From the NCBI GenBank assembly GCA_946221065.1, contig CAMIIO010000003.1:62001-126000 (forward strand): DNA of 64,000 nucleotides. The letters run 5' to 3'. The DNA comes from an uncultured Rothia sp. (GTDB lineage: Bacteria; Actinomycetota; Actinomycetes; Actinomycetales; Micrococcaceae). Both the position numbers and the translations under genes were made by a program. The notes beneath the pieces were generated by a model. That model saw only the letters and a list, made by a program, of their open reading frames with translations, ran no database searches and was not told the origin of the DNA. Below are positions 35,925 to 45,779 of the stretch, one piece after another. The first letter of the stretch is position 1; each line of letters starts with the position of its first letter.

Positions 35925-36926
35925 GTGACTGAGAACCCCTCCCACCCCGAGATTTCGGGCAAGCTTGCGCAAGAACGTCACGTTCCTGTGATGTTAGATC
36001 GTTGCCTTGAACTATTGGCTCCTGCGATTGAACGCCCCGGCGCCGTCGTCATTGATGGAACCCTTGGCATGGGTGGCCATTCGGAAGCCATGCTAGAACG
36101 TTTTCCCGAGCTAACGGTAGTAGGTGTTGACCGTGACCTCATGGCACACCGGCTGGCTGGGCAGCGTTTGGAACGTTTTGGTGATCGATTTAAGCCTGTT
36201 CACGCCGTATATGACGAAATTCCTGCGGTGCTTTCTGACCTACATCTTTCTTCTGTGGACGGCGTCCTTTTTGATTTAGGTGTTTCCTCAATGCAATTGG
36301 ACGAGCGTGAGCGAGGTTTTGCATACTCCTTTGACGCACCTTTAGATATGCGAATGGATGCTACGGAGGAACTGACCGCAGCTATTGTGGTGAATGAGTA
36401 CGAAGAACATGAGTTGCGAAGAATCATCCGTTCGTGGGGCGAAGAAAAGTTTGCGGCTCGTATTGCCCGAGAAATTGTTCAGGCGCGTGCCTTTTCTCCT
36501 TTGCATACCACCGGTGAGTTGGTTTCTGTGATTCAGAAGGCTGTTCCGGTGGGGGCGCAACGTAAAGGTGGGCATCCGGCTAAGCGCACTTTCCAGGCAC
36601 TACGTATTGAAGTGAACCATGAGCTAGATGCACTGGAGCGTGCTGTTCCTGCCGCAATTGATGCTCTTAATCTGGGCGGCCGATTGGTAGCCATGAGCTA
36701 TCACTCGTTAGAAGATAAGCTTGTCAAACGTGCGATAACAGCTAAGGCTACTTCTAGCGCGCCTAAGGGTTTTCCGGTGGAGTTAGAAGAACATAAACCG
36801 GAGTTGAAAGTGATAACGCGCGGCGCCGAGCCGCCCACTGAGCAAGAGATCCTTGAGAACCCCCGTGCGGCTAGCGCAAAGTTGCGTGCCGCAGAAAAAA
36901 TTAAAGTTACGAAAGTTAAGTCATGA
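35925..36926 (+). CDS. rsmH: 16S rRNA (cytosine1402-N4)-methyltransferase
   Basis: RsmH methylates N4 of C1402 in the ribosomal P site. The 333-residue protein has [15 protein letters not shown] at the N-terminus, the SAM-binding [15 protein letters not shown], the family [20 protein letters not shown], and [10 protein letters not shown] near the C-terminus. The GTG start at 35925 has GAGGAG upstream. Its stop overlaps the start of the FtsL-like gene (ATGA). Confidence 0.96.
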   Translation: MTENPSHPEISGKLAQERHVPVMLDRCLELLAPAIERPGAVVIDGTLGMGGHSEAMLERFPELTVVGVDRDLMAHRLAGQRLERFGDRFKPVHAVYDEIPAVLSDLHLSSVDGVLFDLGVSSMQLDERERGFAYSFDAPLDMRMDATEELTAAIVVNEYEEHELRRIIRSWGEEKFAARIAREIVQARAFSPLHTTGELVSVIQKAVPVGAQRKGGHPAKRTFQALRIEVNHELDALERAVPAAIDALNLGGRLVAMSYHSLEDKLVKRAITAKATSSAPKGFPVELEEHKPELKVITRGAEPPTEQEILENPRAASAKLRAAEKIKVTKVKS

Positions 36927-37645
36927 GTGCGGAGCCACAGTTTCCTGAGAGCGAGCGAGGGCTACAGAGCCGCCATCTGCGCGCCGTACCTTCTTCCACT
37001 AAGGCCGAGCAGGAGGGGGCCTCTCGTCCTGCCCGTGCGTTGGTGCCTGAGGCAGCTCCGCGTACTCAACGTACGTTAATGATTTTACTTTTTGCTTCTA
37101 TTCCGCTCATTTTGTTATTGGTTTTGTTAATCAACATTTTGACGGCACAACGGCAATATGACCTGGTGGATTTACGCGCTCAGGAGCTTTCTTTGACGCA
37201 GCAAAATGAGGCGCTTTCCCAGGAGATTGCGTTTCATCAGGCACCGCAAGATTTGGCTATTCGAGCCTCCCAGCTGGGGCTAGTTTCCACTCAGGCGCAG
37301 GCAACAATTAATCTGCAGACCGGGGAAATTTCGGGTGTGCCAATGTCGGCAGTGGCACCCCAAGATGCTGATGCCCAGAAGAATTTGGTGGCTCCTCCTG
37401 CGTTGTATGACACGAAGGCTTATGCCACGGCTAGCCAGCGTGCAGAAGAACAACGCAAGCAGGAGGAAGAGAAGCGTAAGGCTGAAGAGGCAAAGAAGAA
37501 AGCGAAGGAGGACGCCGAGAAAAAGGCATCGGCCTCTCCTTCCGCCGCAACACCGTCTGCCAGCGCTATGACGTCTGCACCGGCGTCTTCCCCATCTGCT
37601 GAACCTACTCCCAACGTTTCTTCCTCAAATGTTTCCGGTCAGTAG
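36923..37645 (+). CDS. ftsL: FtsL-like division protein
   Basis: This is a bitopic membrane protein in the FtsL position between rsmH and ftsI. A cytoplasmic N-terminus (about 50 residues) precedes one transmembrane helix ([22 protein letters not shown], about residues 52-73) and a leucine-repeat coiled coil ([22 protein letters not shown]), as in FtsL and FtsB, which form the divisome scaffold with FtsQ. It is unusual in its long C-terminal tail (about 85 residues) of Lys/Glu-rich and then Ser/Pro/Ala-rich sequence. FtsL is poorly conserved in sequence, so the assignment is mainly from architecture and position. Confidence 0.75.
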   Translation: MSAEPQFPESERGLQSRHLRAVPSSTKAEQEGASRPARALVPEAAPRTQRTLMILLFASIPLILLLVLLINILTAQRQYDLVDLRAQELSLTQQNEALSQEIAFHQAPQDLAIRASQLGLVSTQAQATINLQTGEISGVPMSAVAPQDADAQKNLVAPPALYDTKAYATASQRAEEQRKQEEEKRKAEEAKKKAKEDAEKKASASPSAATPSASAMTSAPASSPSAEPTPNVSSSNVSGQ

Positions 37646-37760
37646 ATATATCAATAATTATGTAGGTTGAGCCGCAAGTTTCCGGAGTGTATTTCTGGGT
37701 ACTTAGGGGCTGGCGAAGATATATGCCAGGGGTTGTAGTTGCACCTCAGAAAGGATGCCG

Positions 37761-39626
37761 TTGAGTTCTCGCGATTCTTCCGATTCTCGTTCCCGTGTTC
37801 CGCAGAGTACTCAGCGGAAGATTGGGCGACGAGGTTTTTTGACTAGCTCGTTGGCAGTGGGCGGGCTGGGTGTGTTGAGCACTCGCTTGCTATATTTGCA
37901 GGGATTTGATCCGCAAGGTATTGCGGAGACGGCTAAAGAATCGCGTACTCGTATTCAGGTGATTCCAGCTTTGCGCGGTCAAATTTTGGATGTTAACGGA
38001 AAAATTTTAGCCCGTTCCGTTCAGCGGTATAACATCACCGTGGATCAGACGGCGGTCACAGAGTATGAGCGTTTGGTGGAAGGGACGAGGAACCAGAAGG
38101 AAAAGGTTACCCCTACCGAGTTGGTGTACCAATTGGCCGATATTTTGGAGATGTCGGATGACGATGTGAAGGCTGCTTTAGACGGTAAAAGTAAATACAA
38201 AGTCATCAAAGCCAATGTTACCCCGCAGGTGTATAACCGGGTCATGGATTTGGGCGCAACGTTTTTGTATGGTGAGGTAAAGTCCGAACGTATGTACCCC
38301 AATGGCGCGGTGGGTGGATCCGTGGTGGGTCGTTTTAGCATGGTGGAAGAGGCTGTTGAGGGCTCTAATCAAACTCAGCTGAAGAATAATTCGGTGGGTA
38401 TTGAGCGCGTGTATGACGAGACACTCCGCGGGGTAGATGGTGAGCGTGTCTTTGAAATCGCGGCTAATGGTATTCGTATTCCGGTGGGTAATGAAGAGAC
38501 CACACGTACTGTAGACGGCAAAAATGTTCGGCTCACTATAGACCAGGACGTGCAGTATTTTGCGCAGCAGGTGGTGAAACGTCGTGCTGAGGAGCTAAAA
38601 GCTGAGTGGGCGACGGCTGTGGTGATGAATGTGCGAGACGGCTCGATTCTTGCCTTGGCTGATTCTTCGACGATGGATCCGGGCTCGGATAAATTTGAGT
38701 ATGCAGATATGAACCCGAGAGGGATTACTCAGGCCGTTGAACCAGGTTCTACGGAGAAGATTTTGACGGCTTCTGCCGTGATTGAATCTGGTCTGGTTCA
38801 GCCTGATACAGAAATTGATGTTCCTGCCGAGTTGGAGATTGACGGGCAAACTATTTCTGATGCTTTTGTGCATCCTGCTCAGAAACGTACTTTTTCGGGT
38901 GTTATTACCGATTCAATGAATACTGGTACGGTTTTAGCCGGTAAAAAGCTTTCTCCGGAGGACCGCTATAACTGGATTAAAAAGTATGGCATGGGAGAGC
39001 ATACCGGTATTGAGCTCACGGGGGAGAATCAGGGGCTGGTGCCTCACTATGAGGATTGGGATATCCGTCAGCAATATACGGTGCTTTTTGGGCAGGGCTT
39101 GGCGCAGACTCCATTGCAAACTGCCATGATTTTTCAGACTGTAGGTAATTTAGGGGTTAAGCTGCGTCCTCGTATCGTGGATGCGGTGGTTGATGTGGAT
39201 GGCAAAGAAACCGTGTACCCGGTGGAGGAAGGGGTGCGAATTATTTCTGAGGATACTGCCCGTAAGGTGCTTTCTTTGATGGAAAATGTGGTGATTCAAA
39301 ATGCCGAAGCTGCCGAGATTACTGGTTATCGTGTGGGAGGTAAAACAGGTACTGCTCAGGCTCCGAGCGATGATCCGAAGAAGCCTGGTTACGATGGCTA
39401 TACCACTTCTTTTGTGGGCGTAGCTCCCTTAGAAGACCCACAATTTTTGGTGAGCGTTACTATCCAACGTCCCAAAGCCAATGCTTCTAATGTGGGTCTA
39501 GCTGGGGCGGCAGCTCAATTTTCAGAAATCATGGAGAAGGTACTCCACACGTATAACGTGCCGTATTCCACTACGGAGCCGGTGAAAATTCCTAAGTTTG
39601 TGGAAGGTCATGATGAGAAAGGCTAG
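37761..39626 (+). CDS. ftsI: Septal peptidoglycan transpeptidase FtsI (PBP3)
   Basis: FtsI is a class B penicillin-binding protein that cross-links septal peptidoglycan with FtsW. A single N-terminal membrane segment (FLTSSLAVGGLGVLSTRLL) is followed by the pedestal domain and the transpeptidase, with Ser330 and Lys333 in the SxxK motif GSTEK, SMN as the second motif, and K528-T-G-T as the third. The TTG at 37761 is preferred since AGAAAGG stands six bases before it; the ATG at 37755 touches that ribosome site, leaving no spacing. About 620 residues is usual for the family. Confidence 0.94.
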   Translation: MSSRDSSDSRSRVPQSTQRKIGRRGFLTSSLAVGGLGVLSTRLLYLQGFDPQGIAETAKESRTRIQVIPALRGQILDVNGKILARSVQRYNITVDQTAVTEYERLVEGTRNQKEKVTPTELVYQLADILEMSDDDVKAALDGKSKYKVIKANVTPQVYNRVMDLGATFLYGEVKSERMYPNGAVGGSVVGRFSMVEEAVEGSNQTQLKNNSVGIERVYDETLRGVDGERVFEIAANGIRIPVGNEETTRTVDGKNVRLTIDQDVQYFAQQVVKRRAEELKAEWATAVVMNVRDGSILALADSSTMDPGSDKFEYADMNPRGITQAVEPGSTEKILTASAVIESGLVQPDTEIDVPAELEIDGQTISDAFVHPAQKRTFSGVITDSMNTGTVLAGKKLSPEDRYNWIKKYGMGEHTGIELTGENQGLVPHYEDWDIRQQYTVLFGQGLAQTPLQTAMIFQTVGNLGVKLRPRIVDAVVDVDGKETVYPVEEGVRIISEDTARKVLSLMENVVIQNAEAAEITGYRVGGKTGTAQAPSDDPKKPGYDGYTTSFVGVAPLEDPQFLVSVTIQRPKANASNVGLAGAAAQFSEIMEKVLHTYNVPYSTTEPVKIPKFVEGHDEKG

Positions 39627-39731
39627 CGTGGAACTTCACGTCATCAATACACCAAAAGTGCGTAACTTATCAGTAACCTTGTAATTGCCTTACGCTATAA
39701 AATCAATGTCATTATGAAAGCACAGGACTAC

Positions 39732-41405
39732 ATGAGCACCAACGAATCCGCCTTCGAGGGAACGGCGCAGTCTCTTCGGCCTCAAGGGACGTTAAAAGTG
39801 AGCGTAGAAAATATTGCTCAATGGATTCAGGGTTTAGGCTATAAAGCTGAAGTTCAGCACGCAGGGGATTCAATCACGGGTATCACAATGGATTCGCGTG
39901 AGGTGCAACCGGGGGATTTATACGTGGGTTTGCCCGGGGCAAAGGCTCACGGCGCGCAATTTGCCTCAACAGCTATAGCTGCCGGTGCGAGTGCTATTTT
40001 GACGGATCGGGCGGGCGCGAAGACCCTGCCGGAAAATATGAACGTTGGCGTGGTGGTGTGTGAGGATTTACGAGCCGTGGTGGGGCCGCTTTCTGCTCGA
40101 ATTTATCGTTCTCAACCTACCGATGATTCAGCCCCGAAGCTCTTTGCTATCACCGGTACTAACGGTAAAACAACCAGTACCTATATGATAAATTCTGCCA
40201 TGCAGCAATTGGGGCATACTACCGGGTTGATTGGCACGATTGAGATTTTGGCAGGTGGCGCTGCAATTCCTTCCAAGCTCACCACTCCAGAATCTACACA
40301 TGTTCATTCGTTAATCGCGCTGATGCGTGAGCAGGGAATTTCGTCAATGGCGATGGAGGTTTCTTCTCACGCGCTGGATTACCGTCGAGTAGATGGTGTG
40401 CGTTACGACGTCGCAGGGTTTACTAATCTGACGCAGGATCACCTGGATTTGCATGGCACGATGGAGAACTACGCTGCGTCTAAGTCGGTACTGTTTACCC
40501 CGGAGCGTGCTCGCCGTGCGGTGATTACTGCCGATGACTACTGGGGTGAGTTTATGCTCGGTAAGGCAATTCGTGCCATGGGCGTAGAGAACGTTGCGGC
40601 GTTATTTACCCGTCACGGTCACGGTTTTGCCGAGGTGCCCACGGATTTATCGGAGCAGGATTGGGCTGTAGTTAATGTGCGCCGTCGCGGTATCGGTCAT
40701 GAGTTCTCGATAGTTCGTGGGGATGGGGTTGTACTGCATACAGCCACCCAGCTTCCGGCAGATTTTAATGTCTCTAACGCTGCTCTGGCAGCTGTGATGG
40801 TTTTTGAATCGGGTGTTTCGCAAGCAGAGCTTGAGAAAGCTTTGAATAAGGTAGAGACGCTGACCCCCGTGGTGCCGGGGCGTATGCAATTGATGAGTAC
40901 CGAGCCCACGGCTATTGTTGATTTTGCTCATAACCCGGATGCTCTGCAACGTGCCCTGGAGGCTCTAAGTCCTGCGGAGCAGGACGGCAAAGTTATTGTA
41001 GTTTTTGGGGCTACCGGAGAGCGGGACCAGACCAAGCGTCCCATCATGGGTGCTATTGCAGCGGAACACGCAGACATCGTGGTGGTAACGGACGATGATC
41101 CTCACGATGAGGCCCCCAAGCCTATTCGTGCCGAGGTTGAAGCCGGAGCTCAGGAAGCCCAGAAACGAGGGGCTCGGGTTCGGGAAATCTATAATATTGC
41201 TCCCCGTGCTGAGGCCATTGCACAAGCTATTCGGCTGGCAGGTCCGCATGACTCTGTGCTGGTAGCTGGGCGAGGCCATGAAGTTGCGCAGGAAGTCTCC
41301 GGCGTTAATGTGGAGCTGGATGACAGGGTAGAGGTAGTTCGTTCTTTGCAACAGCAAGGGCATGAAGTTCTTGAAGCGTACCGTTCTTTGGTGAAAGAGG
41401 CATAA
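39732..41405 (+). CDS. murE: UDP-MurNAc-tripeptide synthetase MurE (probably lysine-adding)
   Basis: MurE adds the third amino acid to UDP-MurNAc-Ala-Glu in the cytoplasm. The 557-residue ligase has the ATP loop AITGTNGKTTST and the substrate segment PESTHVHSL. The position that reads DNPR in diaminopimelate-adding enzymes reads DDPH here (residues 455-458), which fits lysine as substrate and the lysine-type wall of Micrococcaceae. The ATG at 39732 has a weak AGGA upstream; the ATG at 39714 has none. There is a 105-bp gap after ftsI, so an extra promoter is possible. Confidence 0.94.
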   Translation: MSTNESAFEGTAQSLRPQGTLKVSVENIAQWIQGLGYKAEVQHAGDSITGITMDSREVQPGDLYVGLPGAKAHGAQFASTAIAAGASAILTDRAGAKTLPENMNVGVVVCEDLRAVVGPLSARIYRSQPTDDSAPKLFAITGTNGKTTSTYMINSAMQQLGHTTGLIGTIEILAGGAAIPSKLTTPESTHVHSLIALMREQGISSMAMEVSSHALDYRRVDGVRYDVAGFTNLTQDHLDLHGTMENYAASKSVLFTPERARRAVITADDYWGEFMLGKAIRAMGVENVAALFTRHGHGFAEVPTDLSEQDWAVVNVRRRGIGHEFSIVRGDGVVLHTATQLPADFNVSNAALAAVMVFESGVSQAELEKALNKVETLTPVVPGRMQLMSTEPTAIVDFAHNPDALQRALEALSPAEQDGKVIVVFGATGERDQTKRPIMGAIAAEHADIVVVTDDDPHDEAPKPIRAEVEAGAQEAQKRGARVREIYNIAPRAEAIAQAIRLAGPHDSVLVAGRGHEVAQEVSGVNVELDDRVEVVRSLQQQGHEVLEAYRSLVKEA

Positions 41406-41411
41406 AATACA

Positions 41412-42989
41412 TTGATTACACTCACAGCGGCGCAGGTAGCGGCGGCTACCGGGGGGCACCTAGCGGGAATTGCCCCTACGCAAGCGGAACAAATCACCTG
41501 TAATTTCGCTACCACAGATTCTCGTGAGGTAAAGCCCGGTACTCTCTTCTTGGCTAAACCCGGTGCCGTTACGGACGGGCATTTATTCGTGCCCGCTGCC
41601 GTGGAAGCCGGGGCAGCATTTTCTCTGGTAGAGCGAGAAATCTCTGATGCCGCAGGCAATCTTTTTCCGCAGATTATTGTGGACGATGTGGTACTAGCAA
41701 TGGGACGCCTGGCTAAGTTTTGCCTAAGTACTATGCGTGAAAATGGTGACCTCACCGTCGTCGGCATTACCGGTTCTGCCGGTAAAACCACCACCAAAGA
41801 CTTGCTGGCCACCATGTTCGAACGTGTGGGAGATACTGTTGCGCCGGTGGGCTCTTATAACGGAGAAGTAGGGGTGCCCCTTACTATTTTCCGAGCCAAT
41901 GAGGAAACCCGTTATCTGGTGATTGAGATGGGTGCCGATCACGTGGGCAATATTGAGTATCTTGCCAACATCGTGCGCCCGGACCACGGCGTTATTTTAA
42001 AGGTGGGAACCGCTCATGCCGGAGAATTTGGCGGGGTCGATAATATCGAGAAAACCAAGGGGGAACTTGCCGAAGGCTCTACCCTCACTTTGGCGTTGAA
42101 CGATGACGACGAACGTGTCCGCCGGATGATTTCTCGTTCTCTGGTGCCTACCACCTACTTTGGTGTGGGAGAGAAAAACCATGACGGTGGGAATCACCCG
42201 CGCGTTTACGCCACCGAACTTATCACCGGAGAAAGCGGCTGCCCCGAATTCACACTCCATTTTCCGCAGGGAGACTCTTTCCCCGTGGCGTCTAAGCTCA
42301 TTGGTGAGCACCACGTGTATAACTTGCTGGCGGCAGCTACCGTGGCTTTTCAGGCAGGTGTTCCGGTAGAGATTATTGCCGAACAGCTCAATACGAGCGG
42401 AGCTGTCTCGCGGTGGCGAATGCAGCGTACCGATCGTGCAGACGGTATTACCATTATCAACGACGCTTACAACGCAAATCCTGAATCGATGGTTGCCGCT
42501 CTTCGCTCCCTGGCACAACTAGGGCGCGGGGCAAATCGTCGGACCTGGGCGGTATTGGGCGCCATGCTAGAGCTAGGAGACGTTTCGGTAGAGGAGCATG
42601 ACCGGCTCGGCAGATTAGCTGTGAGAATGAATATCTCTAAGCTGATTGCGGTGGGTGAGACTGCTAAACCGATTTATAATGCGGCTCATTTAGAAGGCTC
42701 TTGGGGGAACGAGGCAACGTGGGTTTCTTCCCCGGAAGAAGCACTGGATTTGTTAAAAATGGAGGCTCTCCCAGGAGATATTGTTCTCTTTAAATCCTCA
42801 AATGGTGCCGGTTTAGGCAAGCTTGGCGAAACCGCGGCTAACGCTCCTCAGCTTATTCAGAATACATCGTCACCTTCATCAGGTTCTTGGCTAAGTGCTG
42901 GGGATCAGGCTGAAGCATTAAACTCAGGTATAGACGAAAAAACACTCTCTGCAACACATCACACCAAAGACACGCGGGAAGGCAAATAA
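41412..42989 (+). CDS. murF: UDP-MurNAc-tripeptide:D-Ala-D-Ala ligase MurF
   Basis: MurF adds the D-Ala-D-Ala dipeptide to the UDP-MurNAc-tripeptide. The 525-residue protein has the ATP loop VGITGSAGKTTTKDLLA and the later NDAYNANPESM motif, and a Ser/Thr-rich tail of about 45 residues that is longer than usual. The TTG at 41412 is the only usable start, six bases after murE; its ribosome site (AGAGG) is distant, so translation may be coupled to murE. Confidence 0.95.
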   Translation: MITLTAAQVAAATGGHLAGIAPTQAEQITCNFATTDSREVKPGTLFLAKPGAVTDGHLFVPAAVEAGAAFSLVEREISDAAGNLFPQIIVDDVVLAMGRLAKFCLSTMRENGDLTVVGITGSAGKTTTKDLLATMFERVGDTVAPVGSYNGEVGVPLTIFRANEETRYLVIEMGADHVGNIEYLANIVRPDHGVILKVGTAHAGEFGGVDNIEKTKGELAEGSTLTLALNDDDERVRRMISRSLVPTTYFGVGEKNHDGGNHPRVYATELITGESGCPEFTLHFPQGDSFPVASKLIGEHHVYNLLAAATVAFQAGVPVEIIAEQLNTSGAVSRWRMQRTDRADGITIINDAYNANPESMVAALRSLAQLGRGANRRTWAVLGAMLELGDVSVEEHDRLGRLAVRMNISKLIAVGETAKPIYNAAHLEGSWGNEATWVSSPEEALDLLKMEALPGDIVLFKSSNGAGLGKLGETAANAPQLIQNTSSPSSGSWLSAGDQAEALNSGIDEKTLSATHHTKDTREGK

Positions 42990-42995
42990 CTAGGC

Positions 42996-44114
42996 ATGAT
43001 TCCCATCTTGCTAGCGGCAGCATTTAGTCTGCTCATCTCAATCGTGGGCACTCCCATGTTCACCAAATATCTCGTGCGTCAGCATTACGGGCAGTTCATT
43101 CGTGAAGATGGCCCCACGAGCCATCAAACTAAACGCGGTACACCGACCATGGGTGGTGTAATGATTATGAGCGCTACAGTGCTGGGGTTTTTCCTCTCGC
43201 TGGGTGCCACGGCGCTGTTCTTTGGAACCGCTAGCCTGCCGTCAGCTTCGGTGCTCTTGGCGCTTTTCTTAACGCTGGGAATGGCTGGAGTTGGGTTTAT
43301 TGATGATTTCAAGAAAATCTCTAAAAAACAGTCGGAAGGTCTAACCCCTAAAGGCAAGATTTTCTTGCAGGGCGCGGTAGGTATTATTTTCGGGATTTTG
43401 GCTCTGCAATTTCCTGACGAAAACGGCTGGACCCCGGCATCAACCAAGATTTCTTTTACGCGGGACACCATATTTGACCTGGCTTTTGCCGGGCCGGTGA
43501 TTGGCATTATTTTATTCGTCATCTGGGCTAATTTGATTGCCACCGCTACCACGAACGCCGTGAACCTCACCGACGGCTTAGACGGTTTGGCAACGGGGGC
43601 AGCTATTCTCGTGTTTTCTGGTTACATGCTAATTTCAATGTGGCAGGTTAACCATCTATGCACCGCACCCAATGCCGGCTCGGTATGTTATGAAGTACGC
43701 GATCCGGGGCAACTCGCTATGTTGGCTGCCTCTCTCATCGGCGCACTCATCGGTTTCCTATGGTGGAACACCTCACCTGCCACAATTTTTATGGGCGATA
43801 CCGGTTCGCTCGGTCTGGGCGGAGCGCTCGCTGCTTTTGCTATTCTTTCTCGCACACAGTTCTTGTTGGTGCTGATTGCTGGATTGTTTGTGATGATTGC
43901 GCTCAGCGTGATTATTCAGGTGGGGTATTTTAAACTCAGCGGAGGTAAGCGAGTATTTCGCATGGCGCCACTTCAGCACCACTTTGAGCTGGGTGGCTGG
44001 GCAGAGGTAACCGTGGTGGTTCGCTTCTGGATTATTGCTGGCCTGTTTATGATGGCGGCATTAGGAATTTTCTATGGTGACTGGCTGATTAGCCACGGAG
44101 GAATGGTTAACTAA
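42996..44114 (+). CDS. mraY: Phospho-N-acetylmuramoyl-pentapeptide transferase MraY
   Basis: MraY moves phospho-MurNAc-pentapeptide to undecaprenyl phosphate to make lipid I in the membrane. The 372-residue protein has about ten helices and the catalytic loops GFIDDFKK, NAVNLTDGLDGLATG, FMGDTGSLGLGG and QHHFELGGW. It follows murF by six bases and precedes murD by two. Confidence 0.96.
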   Translation: MIPILLAAAFSLLISIVGTPMFTKYLVRQHYGQFIREDGPTSHQTKRGTPTMGGVMIMSATVLGFFLSLGATALFFGTASLPSASVLLALFLTLGMAGVGFIDDFKKISKKQSEGLTPKGKIFLQGAVGIIFGILALQFPDENGWTPASTKISFTRDTIFDLAFAGPVIGIILFVIWANLIATATTNAVNLTDGLDGLATGAAILVFSGYMLISMWQVNHLCTAPNAGSVCYEVRDPGQLAMLAASLIGALIGFLWWNTSPATIFMGDTGSLGLGGALAAFAILSRTQFLLVLIAGLFVMIALSVIIQVGYFKLSGGKRVFRMAPLQHHFELGGWAEVTVVVRFWIIAGLFMMAALGIFYGDWLISHGGMVN

Positions 44115-44116
44115 CC

Positions 44117-45646
44117 ATGAAAGCAACAAATGAGAACCCGCTCTACACGAATGAGCGTTTGGCGCAATTGACAAGTTGGGACGCTCCATGGCAGGGGCTA
44201 AAGGTTGTAGTGGCAGGCCTGGGTCTTTCCGGGTTCGCGGCAGCCGATACTCTTATCGAGCTGGGCGCGGAAGTTGTGGTAGCTGATGATAAAGACTCTC
44301 CAGAGAATCAGCAGAAAGCGGACACTCTCAAAATCGTGGGTGCCGCGGATGTGGTACTGGGTGAAGGCGCCATGGACTCCTTGCCCATGGTGGGCGGTAA
44401 AACCCCTGATGTGGTGATTACCAGCCCCGGGTTACGTCCTACGCTGGGGATCTTGGCAGACGCCGTCGCGCAACGTGTACAAATTTGGGGAGATGTGGAG
44501 TTGGCATGGCGGTTAAATTCCCGTGCGGGACGAAAAACTCCCCAGTGGTTATGCATTACCGGCACTAACGGTAAAACAACTACTGTGGGTATGGTTGAAT
44601 CCATGCTTCAAGCTGCAGGAAAAAAGGCTATTGCGGTAGGGAACGTGGGAACCCCCATCCTGGATGCTTTGCGGGATCCCGTAGAGTATGACTTCCTTGC
44701 TGTAGAGCTTTCTAGTTTCCAATTGCATTGGACGCATTCGATGTCTCCGCTGGCTTCTGTGGTGCTAAATGTTGCAGAAGACCATGTAGATTGGCATGAG
44801 GGATACACTAATTACCTCGCGGATAAGGCGCGTATTTTTGAGCATGTTCAGAAAGCCTGTGTTTTTAACGCAAATCAACAGGAAATTGTGCGTATGGTTG
44901 AAGAAGCCGATGTGATTGAGGGTGCCCGCGCTATTGGGTTCTGGGCAGATACTCCCGGTCTTTCTATGCTCGGAGTTGTCGATGGGTTGCTTGTAGACCG
45001 GGCTTTCACTGAGAACCGTCAGAAGGAAGCGCTGGAGCTGGCTGAAGTTGCCGATACGGGTGCTCTACCTACTAAACATACTGTGGAGAATGCTCTCGCT
45101 GCCGCGGCTCTTGTCCGTGCCGCTGGCGTCGAACCTGCTTATGTCCAGCAGGGTCTACGAGCCTTCGAACCGGCAGCGCATCGAATCCAGCTCGTGGCTA
45201 ACACTCACGGCGTACTGTGGGTGAACGATTCAAAGGCAACCAACCCGCATGCCACTCATGCCTCTCTCTCTTCCTTTAAACCGGTGATTTGGATTGTGGG
45301 AGGTTTGTCTAAAGGGGTGGATTATCATGAGCTGGTTCGTTCTCATGCAGAACGTTTGAAGGCAGCGCTGGTGATTGGTACAGATACCGACGGATTGGTG
45401 CAAGCATTAGCCGAGGAAGCTCCCGAGGTTCCCGTGCATTTAATCACGGAAAACGCTGCGGAGGCAACGGATGGTCGGGCGGTTATGAAGGACGCCGTAG
45501 CGCAGGCTCATCGGATTGCCGAGCAGAACGATACCGTGTTGCTCGCACCGGCAGCAGCTTCGATGGACCAATTTACAAACTATGGTGAGCGCGGAAACGT
45601 GTTTATTGATGAGGTCAGTGATCTTGTCAATAGGTTGAACTCTTAA
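44117..45646 (+). CDS. murD: UDP-MurNAc-Ala:D-glutamate ligase MurD
   Basis: MurD adds D-glutamate to UDP-MurNAc-L-alanine. The 509-residue protein shows the N-terminal Rossmann loop VVAGLGLSGFAAADTL, the ATP loop CITGTNGKTTTVGM, the middle motif LNVAEDHVDWH and the C-terminal VNDSKATNPHAT. It is somewhat longer than the typical 440-470 residues, the extra length lying in the central domain. It ends at a clear terminator-like hairpin, so part of the transcription may stop here. Confidence 0.95.
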   Translation: MKATNENPLYTNERLAQLTSWDAPWQGLKVVVAGLGLSGFAAADTLIELGAEVVVADDKDSPENQQKADTLKIVGAADVVLGEGAMDSLPMVGGKTPDVVITSPGLRPTLGILADAVAQRVQIWGDVELAWRLNSRAGRKTPQWLCITGTNGKTTTVGMVESMLQAAGKKAIAVGNVGTPILDALRDPVEYDFLAVELSSFQLHWTHSMSPLASVVLNVAEDHVDWHEGYTNYLADKARIFEHVQKACVFNANQQEIVRMVEEADVIEGARAIGFWADTPGLSMLGVVDGLLVDRAFTENRQKEALELAEVADTGALPTKHTVENALAAAALVRAAGVEPAYVQQGLRAFEPAAHRIQLVANTHGVLWVNDSKATNPHATHASLSSFKPVIWIVGGLSKGVDYHELVRSHAERLKAALVIGTDTDGLVQALAEEAPEVPVHLITENAAEATDGRAVMKDAVAQAHRIAEQNDTVLLAPAAASMDQFTNYGERGNVFIDEVSDLVNRLNS

Positions 45647-45684
45647 ACGTTTTTTCTAGCACATCGCATATTCTGAGAACACTT

Positions 45685-45726
45685 TGAGCCTTTCGCCGAA
45701 ACGTTGGTGAAAGGCTCAGGTGTTTT
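45685..45726 (+). terminator. Terminator-like hairpin between murD and ftsW
   Basis: TGAGCCTTTC / GAAAGGCTCA (45685-45694 and 45709-45718) form a 10-bp stem followed by TTTT. It stands inside the division cluster and suggests that ftsW has its own promoter or that read-through is limited. Confidence 0.65.
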
Positions 45727-45779
45727 CTGTGATAAAACAGTTAGATATATAGCTAGCGTATTTTTGAGGAGCGTAGAGC

